Shown here piece by piece: positions 17,014-25,884 of a stretch of DNA of 46,036 bases (the first letter of the stretch is position 1; each line of letters opens with the position of its first letter). Position numbers and translations under genes: made by a program. Under the pieces are notes generated by a model. The model was not told the origin of the DNA and made no database searches. It was given only the letters and a program-made list of their open reading frames with translations. The DNA comes from an uncultured Clostridia bacterium (GTDB lineage: Bacteria > Bacillota > Clostridia > Oscillospirales > CAG-272). The stretch covers positions 1 to 46,036 of the forward strand of contig CALWTY010000016.1 in assembly GCA_944384585.1 (NCBI GenBank). The letters run 5' to 3'.

Positions 17014-17395
17014 TCATCCCTTCGTATCGAAAATATTGTCCTTGCAGGAGTCTCCGTCAAGCCAATACAGATTGGTTTTTTCATTCATAAAGGTGACGGT
17101 GTTGTCCTTGCCGGGCTGAAGGACAACGGCTGCAGATGCCCGGTCCGGCTCATATCGCCAGGACCATCCGGTCAATTCCGTGACGGTATAGCTTCCGACG
17201 GGAAGCCCCGTAACGGTGACAGAGCCCTGTCCCGAAATCGCCACGGTCAGCGACACGTCGGCAGTCGGCGTCCCGCTCGTTCCCTTGAGTTCAAAGAGGA
17301 AGGTACGGGTGTCGTCGACCGGAGTGCCGTCTTGAAAGAACTTATGAATGGTCAGCTCCGCTGATGCCGGAACGAATTTCGCATAATAGATCCCG
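17014..17395 (-). pseudogene. C-terminal CnaB-like end of the giant adhesin, out of frame
   Basis: In this frame the adhesin sequence continues as YYAKFVPASAELTIHKFF, then DDTRTFLFELKG, GSVTVTGLPVGSYTVTEL and ends NLYWLDGDSCKDNIFDTKG. This is a complete prealbumin-like (CnaB/SpaA-type) domain with the WLDGDS-type ending I associate with Clostridia adhesins. A one-base deletion in CAGGCGGGATC (complement of 17389-17399) separates it from the main frame. It has no start signal of its own at its true beginning. Confidence 0.8.
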
Positions 17396-20300
17396 CCTGA
17401 TAGAGACCGTCGGCACCCTTTTGCGGGTTCAGCCGGAAGTCGCCGTCGACCCAGCCCGCATCGACACGGATGCTGCAGGCCTGATCGGTATACCAGCCTT
17501 CAAAGAGATACCCGTCCTCCGCCGTCGGAACAGAGCCGCCGGGCTTGCCGTTGATCGCACCGATCGTCTCCGATCCGATGCTGACGCTGCCGTTTCCGAC
17601 CGGTATATACTGAATCGTGACGTTTTCTTCCTGATAGTAGAACGTGATAACGTTTCTTTCCGCAGTCGCTGCCAGCGTCAGAGTTTGCGGGGAAACGGAA
17701 ACCAGCTTGTATCCCGAAATTTTTATCGCATTTTCGACGACCTGATCTCCGTATTTCCCTTTTGCCTGTTTCGGTTCAGCCAATTGGTTGTTCGAACCGG
17801 ACTCCAAATACTTGACGGTATAGCCGACGTCTTTGCGGTCATAAAACAGCTCGATCAGTAAGCCGTTCGCTTTCAGTGTGCCGGATACTGTCGTGCCGGT
17901 CGCGGGCGTAACCATGCCGTTCACTTCCGATTTCCCGGGGGCAAACGCAAAGCCGGAAATGGTCAGCGCTTCTGCGGAATATACTGTCCCGATATCACCG
18001 ACCGACTCGATCGAACGGTATTCGGTGTATCCCGTCCCCGCAAGGTTCTGCACGTAGTGTACGATCCGATAATAGGAATGCTCCGTATCCACAGTATAGT
18101 AGAAGGTGATAACATTCTGATCCGGGTTAGATGCCGAAAGCACCAGCCGCTTCTGATAGGCGTCGGGCATATATCCGGTAATCGGCCGGAAGACCTCTGT
18201 CACAACCGCTTTATTGTTGTCCTTCACTTCTTTTGGATCGAGCAGCGGCTGTCCCGTCGCCTTGTTCACATAGTGGACCGTATAGGAAACGGAATCCATT
18301 TTCACATACACGAAGGTAAACTCGTTGCTTCCATCCACACTCATGGTCACGGTGTGGCTGTTTGTCTCGGGGAAATACCCCTCCTGATAGTTCGAATACA
18401 ATTCGGCGCCGCCTTTGGCCATGAAGGTTTTGTTCATTCCCGCCAGCGTGCTGCCGACGGTGGGGGCGGCGATCGGGGTGCCGTCTTCCAGCTCATAATT
18501 GACCGTATACTGCACCGCCACCTTGGAGCTCCACTTGGCATAGATGTTCATCGGCCGCGTGATGGGCATACTGTTGAACACAAATGCTTTTTCCTCGCCG
18601 TTTTCGTCCTGATAAAACCATCCGGCAAAGACATAGTTCCCGTTTTCAACAGTTCCTTCCGGTGCGTTCGCCATATCCCGGTGATCGACAAGCTGTGTCG
18701 TTCCGATCTGTTGCTGTAAGGTGGCATCCAGATAGACATTGACCTCATGCTGTACCGGCGCCCACTTGGCGTAGAGCATCAGATCGCTCGCCGGCATGGT
18801 GGCGCTGTCAAAATGAAATTCCGTCCCGTCAAAGCATTCCGGCGTGGTATACCAACCCTTGAACTCGTAAGCGTTCGGCTCCAGATCGGTCGGGTAGTCG
18901 GGGACAAAGCTGCCGATCGGCTGACCACTGCTGTCTTTCAGATCCTTCAGGGGGTATTCATACAGCACGTTGCCGATCGTTTTGACCTCACTTTTGGCGC
19001 TGTGAAACTTCAGTGCATACTCGTTCCGATTGTAGTACAAAAAGACTTTATTGCCATCATAGCTGACTCCGTTTGCTACCGGCGTCATACCGAGGATCTC
19101 TTTTTGATTCCAAGTGGCGGCATTCGAGTTAACCTGCTGATAGTAGAGGGTGCTTTTGTCATAATAGACTCTGTTACGAAGTATTCTGTCGTCGCCGTTT
19201 GCAGGGCTTGTCTGATCAAAGCTCTCAAACATATAGTACAGATATGTCGTGCGGCCGCCGGATGTTGCAGCAGCGATTTTCAGTCCATCGCTTGTGTCGC
19301 ACAGATCGGCAGTCATGTTGATGCGCTTTGAAACGGCAGTAGCGGAATCTCCCTCAATCTTCCACCCATTAAGCGTATAACCTGAAAACATATCCATATC
19401 CGCAGTCGGCCACACGTCTCCGATGGTCTGCTCATACTTCGCGCTCAGCGTATAGATGACGTTGTCACGATCATTTCGATCACACTGATTGGTGTGCTGA
19501 TGCTCGGTAAGGGTACACGCACTGTAGCAGTCATCGGTATGCGTATGCTCTGTGATGTCGCAGGAATAACGGTAACAGCCGTCCGTATGCGTGTGCAGGG
19601 TATCCTTGTAGCAGGCATCGGTATGCTCATGGATTTCGTCGGAATAACAGGCATCGGTGTGCGTGTGTTCCAGATGGTCATAGACACATGTCCCGTCTCC
19701 GTGGCTGTGTTTGTTCCCTCCGTTACTACAATTTCCAGGTTCGCATGAATCATTATAGCCAATGATATGTGTTAGAAGATGTAGTCCACTTTTGCTGCAG
19801 CATTCAGTCGTATGCTGATGCTCTGGCTTTGTACAGCAGGCTGCTGTATGAGTATGCGCTTCCTTCCCACAGCTCAAACAGTCTATCCCGTGCGCAAGAT
19901 GCTCGTCCTGACCGCAAGTCAAGCAATCCTCTGTGTGCGCGGAATGCTCGGGAATGGTGCACGTCAGTTCCTTCGGACAAGCTGCGCCGTGGGTATGTTC
20001 ATTCAGCTCGCAGAGCAGATTTCTGTTGCAGCCGTTTCCGTGCGTATGTGGCAGCAGAGCGCATTGGCGGGCTATCCCCTTAAAGTGAATCGTATACACG
20101 TTTCGCGTGTAATACACGTTGACGACCGTTGAGCCGTCGCCTTCCACCAACACATTCATATCGGTCTTGTGGGGATTATAGGTGAAATAGGCTTCGTCCG
20201 TGACATCATCAATTCCGCCGATTCCGTCAGAGCCGCTGACCGTATCGCCGGACGTGGCAATCTTCGTTTCGTGTGCCCAGTAGCTGTATCCGTCGTCGGC

Positions 20301-21542
20301 ATTTTCGCGCCAATAGACCACCGTATAGGTGGTGCTGCTCTGCTTCCATTTTGCGCGATAGGTCAGATTCATAAACGGCAGATTGATTTGCCTGCCGTCA
20401 TTGAGGTCGTATTTAGACGCTTCCTCGGGGGTCGGCTCTCTGCCGTCCACCGAGACCGGCTCCCACCCATCAAAGTCGTATCCGGCGCGTGTGGGCTCAT
20501 TCGCGCCGAAGCGCGCCTCATAGCGTGCGTAGATCGGTTCCACACCGTACCCGCCGCCGAGGTCGAAGTCCGCCAGATAATAATTGCGGTCGTAATAGAT
20601 TTCGATTACCGTACTGCCGTCGGCTGCCACCACCAGCCTCTCATAATAGAGCGCAGAAAAGCCGTCGATCCCGATGGCACAATCGTCCGGCACGGGAGAA
20701 CCCGTAAGCTGCAAACCGGTGGTTTCACCAAAGAATTGATAGTGATCGTCCTGCTCGTTCTGCGTATAATGCCGGACGGTGTAATTGACCGGGGCAGGGC
20801 GGTAAACGACGGTGTATTCCTGATCCGCAGTAACGCTTTGGTAGTTCAGCTCCATGTTTTCGGCAAGCACGTATTCCCCGGTTTCTTCATCGAGGATATA
20901 GGGCTTATATCCGATCACGGAGGGGCTGATCGCCGTATGGCTAAAGGAGCCTCCGTATTCGATGGTCGCGATAAACGGTTGATAGGCAAGTCTGCCGTCC
21001 TCATATTGATAGTGGATCACGATCGTGCATTGCTGCAGCTCCTCGCCGGAAGGGCCGTCTGCGCCGGAAAGGGGCGAGGAGGCGCGCAGGGGCGGCTTCA
21101 CCGCAGGGGGATCGTAGGTGACCGGCGTCTGATAGGAGAGATTGACGGTGACGATGTTGCTGAGATAGGTGCTGTCACCCTCCGTGACGGCGCAGCGAAG
21201 GAATGCGTTGCCTGCGTCATCCAGCATACTGCCGATGAGCGCGTAGGATACGACGCAGAAGTCCTTCGTATAGCCCTTGATGTTCACCCATCGGTCGCTC
21301 TCCCGATCTGCGAGGATCTGCCAGCGGTATTCGGGATTGCCGATCCCCGTGACCTCTGCGGTCAGCGACACCTTTTCGTCCTGCATCAGCACCAGACGAT
21401 CCGCCTTCTCGCCCCGGAAGAGAACGCTGACCGATGCGCTGCCCTCGGCGTTTGCCCCGATCCTGCCGATCGGGAGCGCCGCAAGCAGCATGGCAAGGGA
21501 CAGAAGCAGGGACAGTATTCTGTTTCGATAATTCTTTTTCAT
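17352..21542 (-). CDS. giant modular surface adhesin (InlB-B, MucBP and His/Cys repeats)
   Basis: A 1396-residue secreted protein; about 1509 if the frameshift near its 3' end is repaired. Order: signal peptide (1-33), an Ig-like region (~35-140), several InlB-B/MucBP-like repeats (blocks ending in VYYTRN or IYYDRN), a His/Cys-rich region at ~490-690 with a dozen H-x-H-T-x-x-C units, InlB-B repeats with YEFKGWYTTPECFDGT and MLYAKWAP, then MucBP repeats (VHYVNKATGQPLLDP, YRIVHYVQN, YTVKYLESGSNNQL). Such modules bind mucin or other surfaces. The frame ends with a short out-of-frame tail (IMRNSFRHQRS). It has no sorting signal of its own; the downstream anchor protein does. AAGGAGG lies upstream, and the gene abuts the preceding TasA-like gene. 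Confidence 0.85.
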   Translation of the reverse strand: MKKNYRNRILSLLLSLAMLLAALPIGRIGANAEGSASVSVLFRGEKADRLVLMQDEKVSLTAEVTGIGNPEYRWQILADRESDRWVNIKGYTKDFCVVSYALIGSMLDDAGNAFLRCAVTEGDSTYLSNIVTVNLSYQTPVTYDPPAVKPPLRASSPLSGADGPSGEELQQCTIVIHYQYEDGRLAYQPFIATIEYGGSFSHTAISPSVIGYKPYILDEETGEYVLAENMELNYQSVTADQEYTVVYRPAPVNYTVRHYTQNEQDDHYQFFGETTGLQLTGSPVPDDCAIGIDGFSALYYERLVVAADGSTVIEIYYDRNYYLADFDLGGGYGVEPIYARYEARFGANEPTRAGYDFDGWEPVSVDGREPTPEEASKYDLNDGRQINLPFMNLTYRAKWKQSSTTYTVVYWRENADDGYSYWAHETKIATSGDTVSGSDGIGGIDDVTDEAYFTYNPHKTDMNVLVEGDGSTVVNVYYTRNVYTIHFKGIARQCALLPHTHGNGCNRNLLCELNEHTHGAACPKELTCTIPEHSAHTEDCLTCGQDEHLAHGIDCLSCGKEAHTHTAACCTKPEHQHTTECCSKSGLHLLTHIIGYNDSCEPGNCSNGGNKHSHGDGTCVYDHLEHTHTDACYSDEIHEHTDACYKDTLHTHTDGCYRYSCDITEHTHTDDCYSACTLTEHQHTNQCDRNDRDNVIYTLSAKYEQTIGDVWPTADMDMFSGYTLNGWKIEGDSATAVSKRINMTADLCDTSDGLKIAAATSGGRTTYLYYMFESFDQTSPANGDDRILRNRVYYDKSTLYYQQVNSNAATWNQKEILGMTPVANGVSYDGNKVFLYYNRNEYALKFHSAKSEVKTIGNVLYEYPLKDLKDSSGQPIGSFVPDYPTDLEPNAYEFKGWYTTPECFDGTEFHFDSATMPASDLMLYAKWAPVQHEVNVYLDATLQQQIGTTQLVDHRDMANAPEGTVENGNYVFAGWFYQDENGEEKAFVFNSMPITRPMNIYAKWSSKVAVQYTVNYELEDGTPIAAPTVGSTLAGMNKTFMAKGGAELYSNYQEGYFPETNSHTVTMSVDGSNEFTFVYVKMDSVSYTVHYVNKATGQPLLDPKEVKDNNKAVVTEVFRPITGYMPDAYQKRLVLSASNPDQNVITFYYTVDTEHSYYRIVHYVQNLAGTGYTEYRSIESVGDIGTVYSAEALTISGFAFAPGKSEVNGMVTPATGTTVSGTLKANGLLIELFYDRKDVGYTVKYLESGSNNQLAEPKQAKGKYGDQVVENAIKISGYKLVSVSPQTLTLAATAERNVITFYYQEENVTIQYIPVGNGSVSIGSETIGAINGKPGGSVPTAEDGYLFEGWYTDQACSIRVDAGWVDGDFRLNPQKGADGLYQAGSIMRNSFRHQRS

Positions 21543-21559
21543 GACCGAGTCTATCCTCC

Positions 21560-22126
21560 TTATTCAGATACCGGCCAGCCGGACGCCTCAAACACGGTAT
21601 CTCCGTTGTGAACCGTCTGCGTTGCCTGCAAGCTGACGGCAATCACGGCCTTGCTGTGCTGATAGAGATTGCTCATCTCCTCGGAGAAGGAGACCGTTGT
21701 GAAGAGCGGCTCCGTCGTCTTTCCGGGAGCGAGGGGAGTCACATAATAATAATAGCCGTCCCGCTCCGTCCAATTCACGGTATTCAGATCCATCGTGACA
21801 AGGGAAAGATCAATTTCCCCCTCCCTTCCTTCCGCGAGGGTGACAGACTTGGTCACCGCCACGCGGATCCAGGCGGGCTGCTCGCCGGTATTCCTGACCC
21901 GGACGATTTTCGAGACCTTTGTCCCCGGCATCACGTCGTCGATATCCTCAAAGGGCACAAGCGTGCCGTCGTCGCTTGCCGACCACTCCTCAAGATCGAT
22001 CTCAAGCGCGGACGCCGTTATGACGTTGGTCGCCGTTTCCTCATAGGTAAAATACGCGAGCGTTCCGTAGGCTGCCGTCATCAGGCAGATCACAAGCAGC
22101 GCTGCGGCCGTTATTTTTTTCTTCAT
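21560..22126 (-). CDS. TasA/camelysin-like SipW-dependent protein
   Basis: A 188-residue protein with a SipW-type signal region (AAALLVICLMTAAYGTLAYFTYEE) and the domain pattern VMPGTKVSKIVRVRNTGEQPAWIRVAV, followed by GYYYYVTPLAPGKTTEPLF. The core matches the next-door family members but lacks their ALNTAFGIPG ending. The ATG at 22126 is chosen because codons upstream do not look like signal peptide; its ribosome site (GAGAGGAT, about 12 bases away) is weak. It ends 17 bases before the giant adhesin starts and probably forms or caps a fibre with its neighbours. Confidence 0.8.
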   Translation of the reverse strand: MKKKITAAALLVICLMTAAYGTLAYFTYEETATNVITASALEIDLEEWSASDDGTLVPFEDIDDVMPGTKVSKIVRVRNTGEQPAWIRVAVTKSVTLAEGREGEIDLSLVTMDLNTVNWTERDGYYYYVTPLAPGKTTEPLFTTVSFSEEMSNLYQHSKAVIAVSLQATQTVHNGDTVFEASGWPVSE

Positions 22127-22308
22127 ACAGAGATACCATCCTCTCTCAGCCATACGGAAAGTACGGATCGTTTTTGCCTCTGCACGGCAGGGCATACACG
22201 GATACCTCCCCCTGCGGCGGGATACCCGTATACACCCTGCTCCCCCTAAGGGAAGCAGGGGTATGGGCGGAATTCAAGCCGTCCGATCGTGAAAATTGCG
22301 TTTGCCGC
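22127..22308 (-). promoter_or_regulatory. 180-base leader inside the matrix operon
   Basis: This is the longest gap between two TasA-like genes. On the plus strand it holds a CCCTGCT...AGCAGGG inverted repeat around 22229-22262 and a second GGATAC/GTATAC-type pairing around 22200-22228. There is no clear T tail. It could reduce expression of the distal genes relative to the first four; no promoter is convincing. Confidence 0.35.
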
Positions 22309-23058
22309 TCATTTCGTCCAGGGATCATACTCCCCGGGAATGCCGAAGGCGGTATTCAGCGCATCGTAAGCGTCGGTAAAGGTCGCCGTCTGGGCAGCCT
22401 CCGCCACGACCTTGATGGCCAGCGTGCCGTCGCCCTCCGCAGAGAAGTCGGTCGGGTACACGACGTTGCCCTTGTCATCGGTATAGTAGTAGCACTCCTT
22501 CTCCTCGTCCCACTCGCAGTCGACGGACTTGTCGACATACACCTTGTCAAGCGCCTGGGTCGCGGTTTTCTCACCGGCCTTGAGTGCGGTGCGGTAGGTC
22601 ACAACGTAAACGCCGTATTCAACGCCGTCGATCGTCGTATCATAGTAGTTAAAGTTGCCTTCGCCGTTTCCGCGGTAGCCGGTACCGTCGGTCATCTCAG
22701 GCAGCCGGCTCCACTGGCCGGCATTAACGGAAGCGTTCGTGAAATTGAAGTGGAGGAAGTTGTTGACGGCAGCAAAGGAAGGATCTCCGTCGTCCAGCGC
22801 GGCGGGGATGGCGATATGCACGCGCACATATGCATCCGAATCGCCGGTGTTGCTCACATAAACGTCCTTATTGATATCCAGACCGGGGAGAAGCTCGGAT
22901 TCCTGCACAAACTCCTCGTTGATTGCGATTCTGATGCCCTTCATGGTAAATACGTTATCTACGGTATCCTCTGCGGTGAAGTACGCCAGCGATGCGCCGG
23001 CAACCGCCGTCAGCGCGAGGCAGGCGATCAGGCAAATTGATACGATCTTTCTTTTCAT
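22309..23058 (-). CDS. TasA/camelysin-like SipW-dependent protein (ALNTAFGIPG type)
   Basis: A 249-residue protein. The SipW-type signal is typical: LIACLALTAVAGASLAYFTA, then VDNVFTMKGIRIAI. The body has VYVSNTGDSDAYVRVHIAIP and ends in AYDALNTAFGIPGEYDPW. That ending is shared almost word for word with the next gene upstream, so these two are paralogues, probably major and minor fibre subunits. AAAGGAAAT precedes the ATG. About 30 bases separate it from the preceding gene. Confidence 0.85.
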   Translation of the reverse strand: MKRKIVSICLIACLALTAVAGASLAYFTAEDTVDNVFTMKGIRIAINEEFVQESELLPGLDINKDVYVSNTGDSDAYVRVHIAIPAALDDGDPSFAAVNNFLHFNFTNASVNAGQWSRLPEMTDGTGYRGNGEGNFNYYDTTIDGVEYGVYVVTYRTALKAGEKTATQALDKVYVDKSVDCEWDEEKECYYYTDDKGNVVYPTDFSAEGDGTLAIKVVAEAAQTATFTDAYDALNTAFGIPGEYDPWTK

Positions 23059-23090
23059 GACTGTATTTCCTTTCTCAAATTATGATTCGT

Positions 23091-23828
23091 TCAGGGAGCG
23101 GTCGTCTCGGCGGGGGCAGCGTCTGTCACCCAATCTATGCTGTACTGACCGGGAATGCCGAAGGCGGTGTTGAGCGCACTGTATGCATCGTCAAATCCAT
23201 CAGCCTGTACGCCCTCAGCCGCGACATACATATGCCAGTTTTCGCCAAGTTTATCTTTGACATTCAAGATAACTTCATTGGTCACCCTGGAGTCCAGATA
23301 TACCTGATGCATGGCGGATTCCGTCGTCGCGTCGGGGGCAAGAGCGGTTTCGTATGTTACGACATACACGTTGTACTCTATACCGTCGATGGTGGTCGTA
23401 TAGAAGTTCCACTGGCCCTCATACGGAGCGCCCGTCTTGTCAGACCAGTCCCACTTGCCTTCCCCGATATCCGTGCTGCGGTAATTGAAGTGCAGCGTAT
23501 TGAATGCGGCGCCTCCCGTTGCATCGGTACTGTCGAGGATCGACGGAAGGGCGATATGGACGCGCACATAGGCGTCTTCCGTGCCGATATTGGTGACCTT
23601 GACATCCTTCTGCACACCGTTCTTCAGCGTGCCGTTCTGCGCGGAGCCGGTGGCGGGAAGCAGCTTGGAAAGATTGACAAAGTCCTCTTCCAGCTTAATG
23701 TCCACGTTTCCCAGCGTAAAGACGTTGTCCTTCTGATCAGTGTCGGTCAGATATGCGACGGACGCGCCCGCAACTGCGATGACGGCAATCACGGAAGCCA
23801 GACAGATCGATAGAATTTTCTTTTTCAT
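23091..23828 (-). CDS. TasA/camelysin-like SipW-dependent protein (ALNTAFGIPG type)
   Basis: A 245-residue paralogue of the following gene: signal AVIAVAGASVAYLTDTDQKD and NVFTLGNVDIKLEE, then VKVTNIGTEDAYVRVHIALP and ending AYSALNTAFGIPGQYSIDW plus a short Ala/Thr tail. The SipW cleavage region (after GASVAY) is intact. GAAAGGAATAAGGACTC precedes the ATG. These proteins in Bacillus are matrix fibre subunits (TasA) or its anchor (TapA); here that is inferred from fold pattern and linkage to the peptidase. Confidence 0.85.
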   Translation of the reverse strand: MKKKILSICLASVIAVIAVAGASVAYLTDTDQKDNVFTLGNVDIKLEEDFVNLSKLLPATGSAQNGTLKNGVQKDVKVTNIGTEDAYVRVHIALPSILDSTDATGGAAFNTLHFNYRSTDIGEGKWDWSDKTGAPYEGQWNFYTTTIDGIEYNVYVVTYETALAPDATTESAMHQVYLDSRVTNEVILNVKDKLGENWHMYVAAEGVQADGFDDAYSALNTAFGIPGQYSIDWVTDAAPAETTAP

Positions 23829-23850
23829 GAGTCCTTATTCCTTTCTGATT

Positions 23851-24471
23851 TCAGGTTGTTTCGGTTGATTCCGCTGTCCCGGATGCAATCGCCCAGGCCT
23901 CAGCGGCTGTTCCGACATGATCGGACTGAACGGCGTAGGCGGTAAGGGTCAGCTTCGGTCTTGTGTCGCTTGTGCCGGCGGTCGTATCGCTCGTCAATGC
24001 GTTGAGCATCTCCTTCGTCACGGTTTCCTTCACCGTCACACAGTCACCGGCAAGCACGGAAAACGCCTGATCCTCGGCAGAGGAAGCCACCTGCCTCCAG
24101 ATCACATAGGAATCCTGCCCGGCGGTGTCGACGGCGCCGCCCGGCGAAGCCGCTTCAAGGAGCGTCCAGCCTTCGGCAATGGCATAGGTCATGAAGTCGT
24201 CGAAATTCGTCGATTCCTCCACCTTCACAAACAGCCAGCAGGCTTCGCTTCCCCCTTTTACCGTGGCAACGGGATCCTTCGCGATCGTATTGCCGGGGAC
24301 CATCTTGAGATCAAGTTCAGGGGTCTCTGCAAGCGTGATGTTGATATCCCCGTAGGTAAAGGTATTGACCACGGGGCTTGTCTCGTCCATCAGCCAGGCA
24401 AGCGTGCCGCCGACTGCAAAGCAAACCGCAAGAAGCATGGCGGCAACGGCGAAAACGGGTTTTTTACGCAT
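23851..24471 (-). CDS. TasA/camelysin-like SipW-dependent protein (CWLFVKVE type)
   Basis: A 206-residue protein with the signal VAAMLLAVCFAVGGTLAWLMDE and VNTFTYGDINITLAE. It carries MVPGNTIAKDPVATVKGGSEACWLFVKVEES, a pattern shared with the next gene upstream, and a C-terminal EAWAIASG segment. The two genes form a second paralogous pair in the operon. AAAGGAGA at eight bases supports the ATG at 24471 over a GTG two codons earlier. A role as an extracellular fibre subunit is inferred. Confidence 0.83.
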   Translation of the reverse strand: MRKKPVFAVAAMLLAVCFAVGGTLAWLMDETSPVVNTFTYGDINITLAETPELDLKMVPGNTIAKDPVATVKGGSEACWLFVKVEESTNFDDFMTYAIAEGWTLLEAASPGGAVDTAGQDSYVIWRQVASSAEDQAFSVLAGDCVTVKETVTKEMLNALTSDTTAGTSDTRPKLTLTAYAVQSDHVGTAAEAWAIASGTAESTETT

Positions 24472-24522
24472 CAGCACACTCTCCTTTCTTCACTGTATTG
24501 ATAACTTCTGGCTCAGAGCCGA

Positions 24523-25110
24523 TTATCCGTTCGTTTCGGCAGGAGGGGTGCCGAAGGTGGCGCTCCATGCCTCTGCCGGGGCGGCGAAGCCGTCCTTCTG
24601 TACCGCATAGGCCGTGACCGTGATCTCAGCGTTGGCATACTTCGCAAGGTAAGTCGCCTCACCCTTGATCGTAAAGGATTCAAACACCTTCACATCGTCT
24701 TCCGCAGATGCCGCCGCCGTCTGATACCAGACATCGGTCGTGCCGGTCAGCAGCGCCCAGCCGTTTGTCTTCATCTGATCGTCAAGCGACGAGGCGAGGA
24801 CGTCGGCCAGACCGTTCTCCACCTTGACAAACAGCCAGCAGTCCTCGCTGTCCGCAGCAACATGGATGACCGGGTCTTTTTTGTAGGTAGTTCCAGGGAT
24901 CAGATGATACTTGTTCGCCTGATCGCGCGCCGCGGTGGGCGTGGAGTCGTCTACGTCTTCCTCGTCAAGAGATATAGAAACCTTCCCGACGGTAAAGGTG
25001 TTGACAACCGTATCCTCCGCGGTGAGAAACGCCATTGTAACGAATACGGTTGCAACGACGAGTAACACCGCAAGGAATGCCAGCAACGGCGCTTTCGTTT
25101 TTGCTTTCAA
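24523..25110 (-). CDS. TasA/camelysin-like SipW-dependent protein with TTG start
   Basis: A 195-residue protein directly after sipW. Signal: LLAFLAVLLVVATVFVTMAFLTAED and VNTFTVGKVSISLDEED. The body has LIPGTTYKKDPVIHV and DCWLFVKVENG, matching its downstream paralogue, and ends EAWSATFGTPPAET. AAGGAGG at eight bases points to a TTG start at 25110; no ATG or GTG fits. As the first subunit gene behind the peptidase it is the likeliest major subunit. Confidence 0.83.
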   Translation of the reverse strand: MKAKTKAPLLAFLAVLLVVATVFVTMAFLTAEDTVVNTFTVGKVSISLDEEDVDDSTPTAARDQANKYHLIPGTTYKKDPVIHVAADSEDCWLFVKVENGLADVLASSLDDQMKTNGWALLTGTTDVWYQTAAASAEDDVKVFESFTIKGEATYLAKYANAEITVTAYAVQKDGFAAPAEAWSATFGTPPAETNG

Positions 25111-25152
25111 AACAAAAACCTCCTTAAAATATATTTGGGAGTCGGATAGGCG

Positions 25153-25695
25153 TTACCCCTTCGTGGATTCCCCTCCCTCGTCGGGGAGGGTCTTGTCCTG
25201 CTTCTTCTCCTTTCGGAGCAGATCGGGAAGAAAGACGAGGATGAGCAGGACGGCGCCGCCGGCAATGGCGATATACATCCCCGGCGGATGCTGAATAAAG
25301 TAGGCGGCAAAGCCGAGAAGCGGAATCCGGAAGATCGGCTTGCCGATCAGATTTTTGAAGTGAACCGGCGCGTCCTCGACGGAATTGGCGTCGCCCTTGG
25401 TATAAAAATGCTGATTTTCCTCATCGATCCGAATCACCCGATGCGTCGACGGGGTGTTGTTCGGCAGCACATAGGTGATCACGTCCCCCACCTTCACGGC
25501 GGAGGGATCGACTTCTTTGACATAAATCAGCGACCCGACGGGATATTCCGGCTCCATGGAGCCGGATATGACGGAAAAAACCTGAATACCAAGCAATCTG
25601 ACGCCCACCAGCAAGACCGCGAACGCGACCACCGCCGCAACCGCCGCCGTCGACACAATACTCCACAGCCGCTTCCGCCATTTCCGTGCATTCAT
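25153..25695 (-). CDS. sipW: SipW-type (ER-type) signal peptidase I
   Basis: A 180-residue membrane peptidase with one N-terminal and one C-terminal transmembrane helix. The nucleophile is S46 in SVISGSMEPEYPVGSLIYV. The general base is H85 in TPSTHRVIRI, where ordinary bacterial signal peptidases have Lys; this marks the archaeal/ER-like SipW type, which processes TasA-like proteins. It should release the five neighbouring substrates. The ATG at 25695 and a TTG at 25704 share one ribosome site (AAGGGGG). It is the first gene of the leftward operon and lies about 97 bases from the left end of the invertible segment. No promoter is visible in those bases. Confidence 0.93.
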   Translation of the reverse strand: MNARKWRKRLWSIVSTAAVAAVVAFAVLLVGVRLLGIQVFSVISGSMEPEYPVGSLIYVKEVDPSAVKVGDVITYVLPNNTPSTHRVIRIDEENQHFYTKGDANSVEDAPVHFKNLIGKPIFRIPLLGFAAYFIQHPPGMYIAIAGGAVLLILVFLPDLLRKEKKQDKTLPDEGGESTKG

Positions 25696-25791
25696 TGTTT
25701 GCAAATTCCCCCTTCATCCGTTCACCGCCATCGGGTAAAATACTGATATGCGGGCATACTGTCTTTCGGACATCGCCCGGGGCCCGTTTTT

Positions 25792-25813
25792 TCGCAGAGT
25801 TCATAACTCTGTC
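25792..25813 (+). repeat. left 22-bp inverted repeat (IRL)
   Basis: Identical to the reverse complement of 27230-27251. It contains CAGAGTTCATAACTCTG, itself a palindrome with 7-bp arms around an asymmetric CAT centre, as expected of a tyrosine-recombinase core site. Sequence identity stops exactly at the ends of the 22 bp. Confidence 0.9.
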
Positions 25814-25884
25814 GGTTTTCCCCGGAAAGCCGCACCGTATAGCCCTTTCCCCTGCGGCGACGGCTTATTCCGACGGCGATTTCC

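Noticed and set aside
19485..20075. Regularly repeated DNA that could suggest a CRISPR array
   Set aside because: The repeats are imperfect, vary in spacing and all lie in frame inside the adhesin gene, coding for the H-x-H-T-x-x-C units. No conserved repeat/unique spacer pattern and no cas genes.
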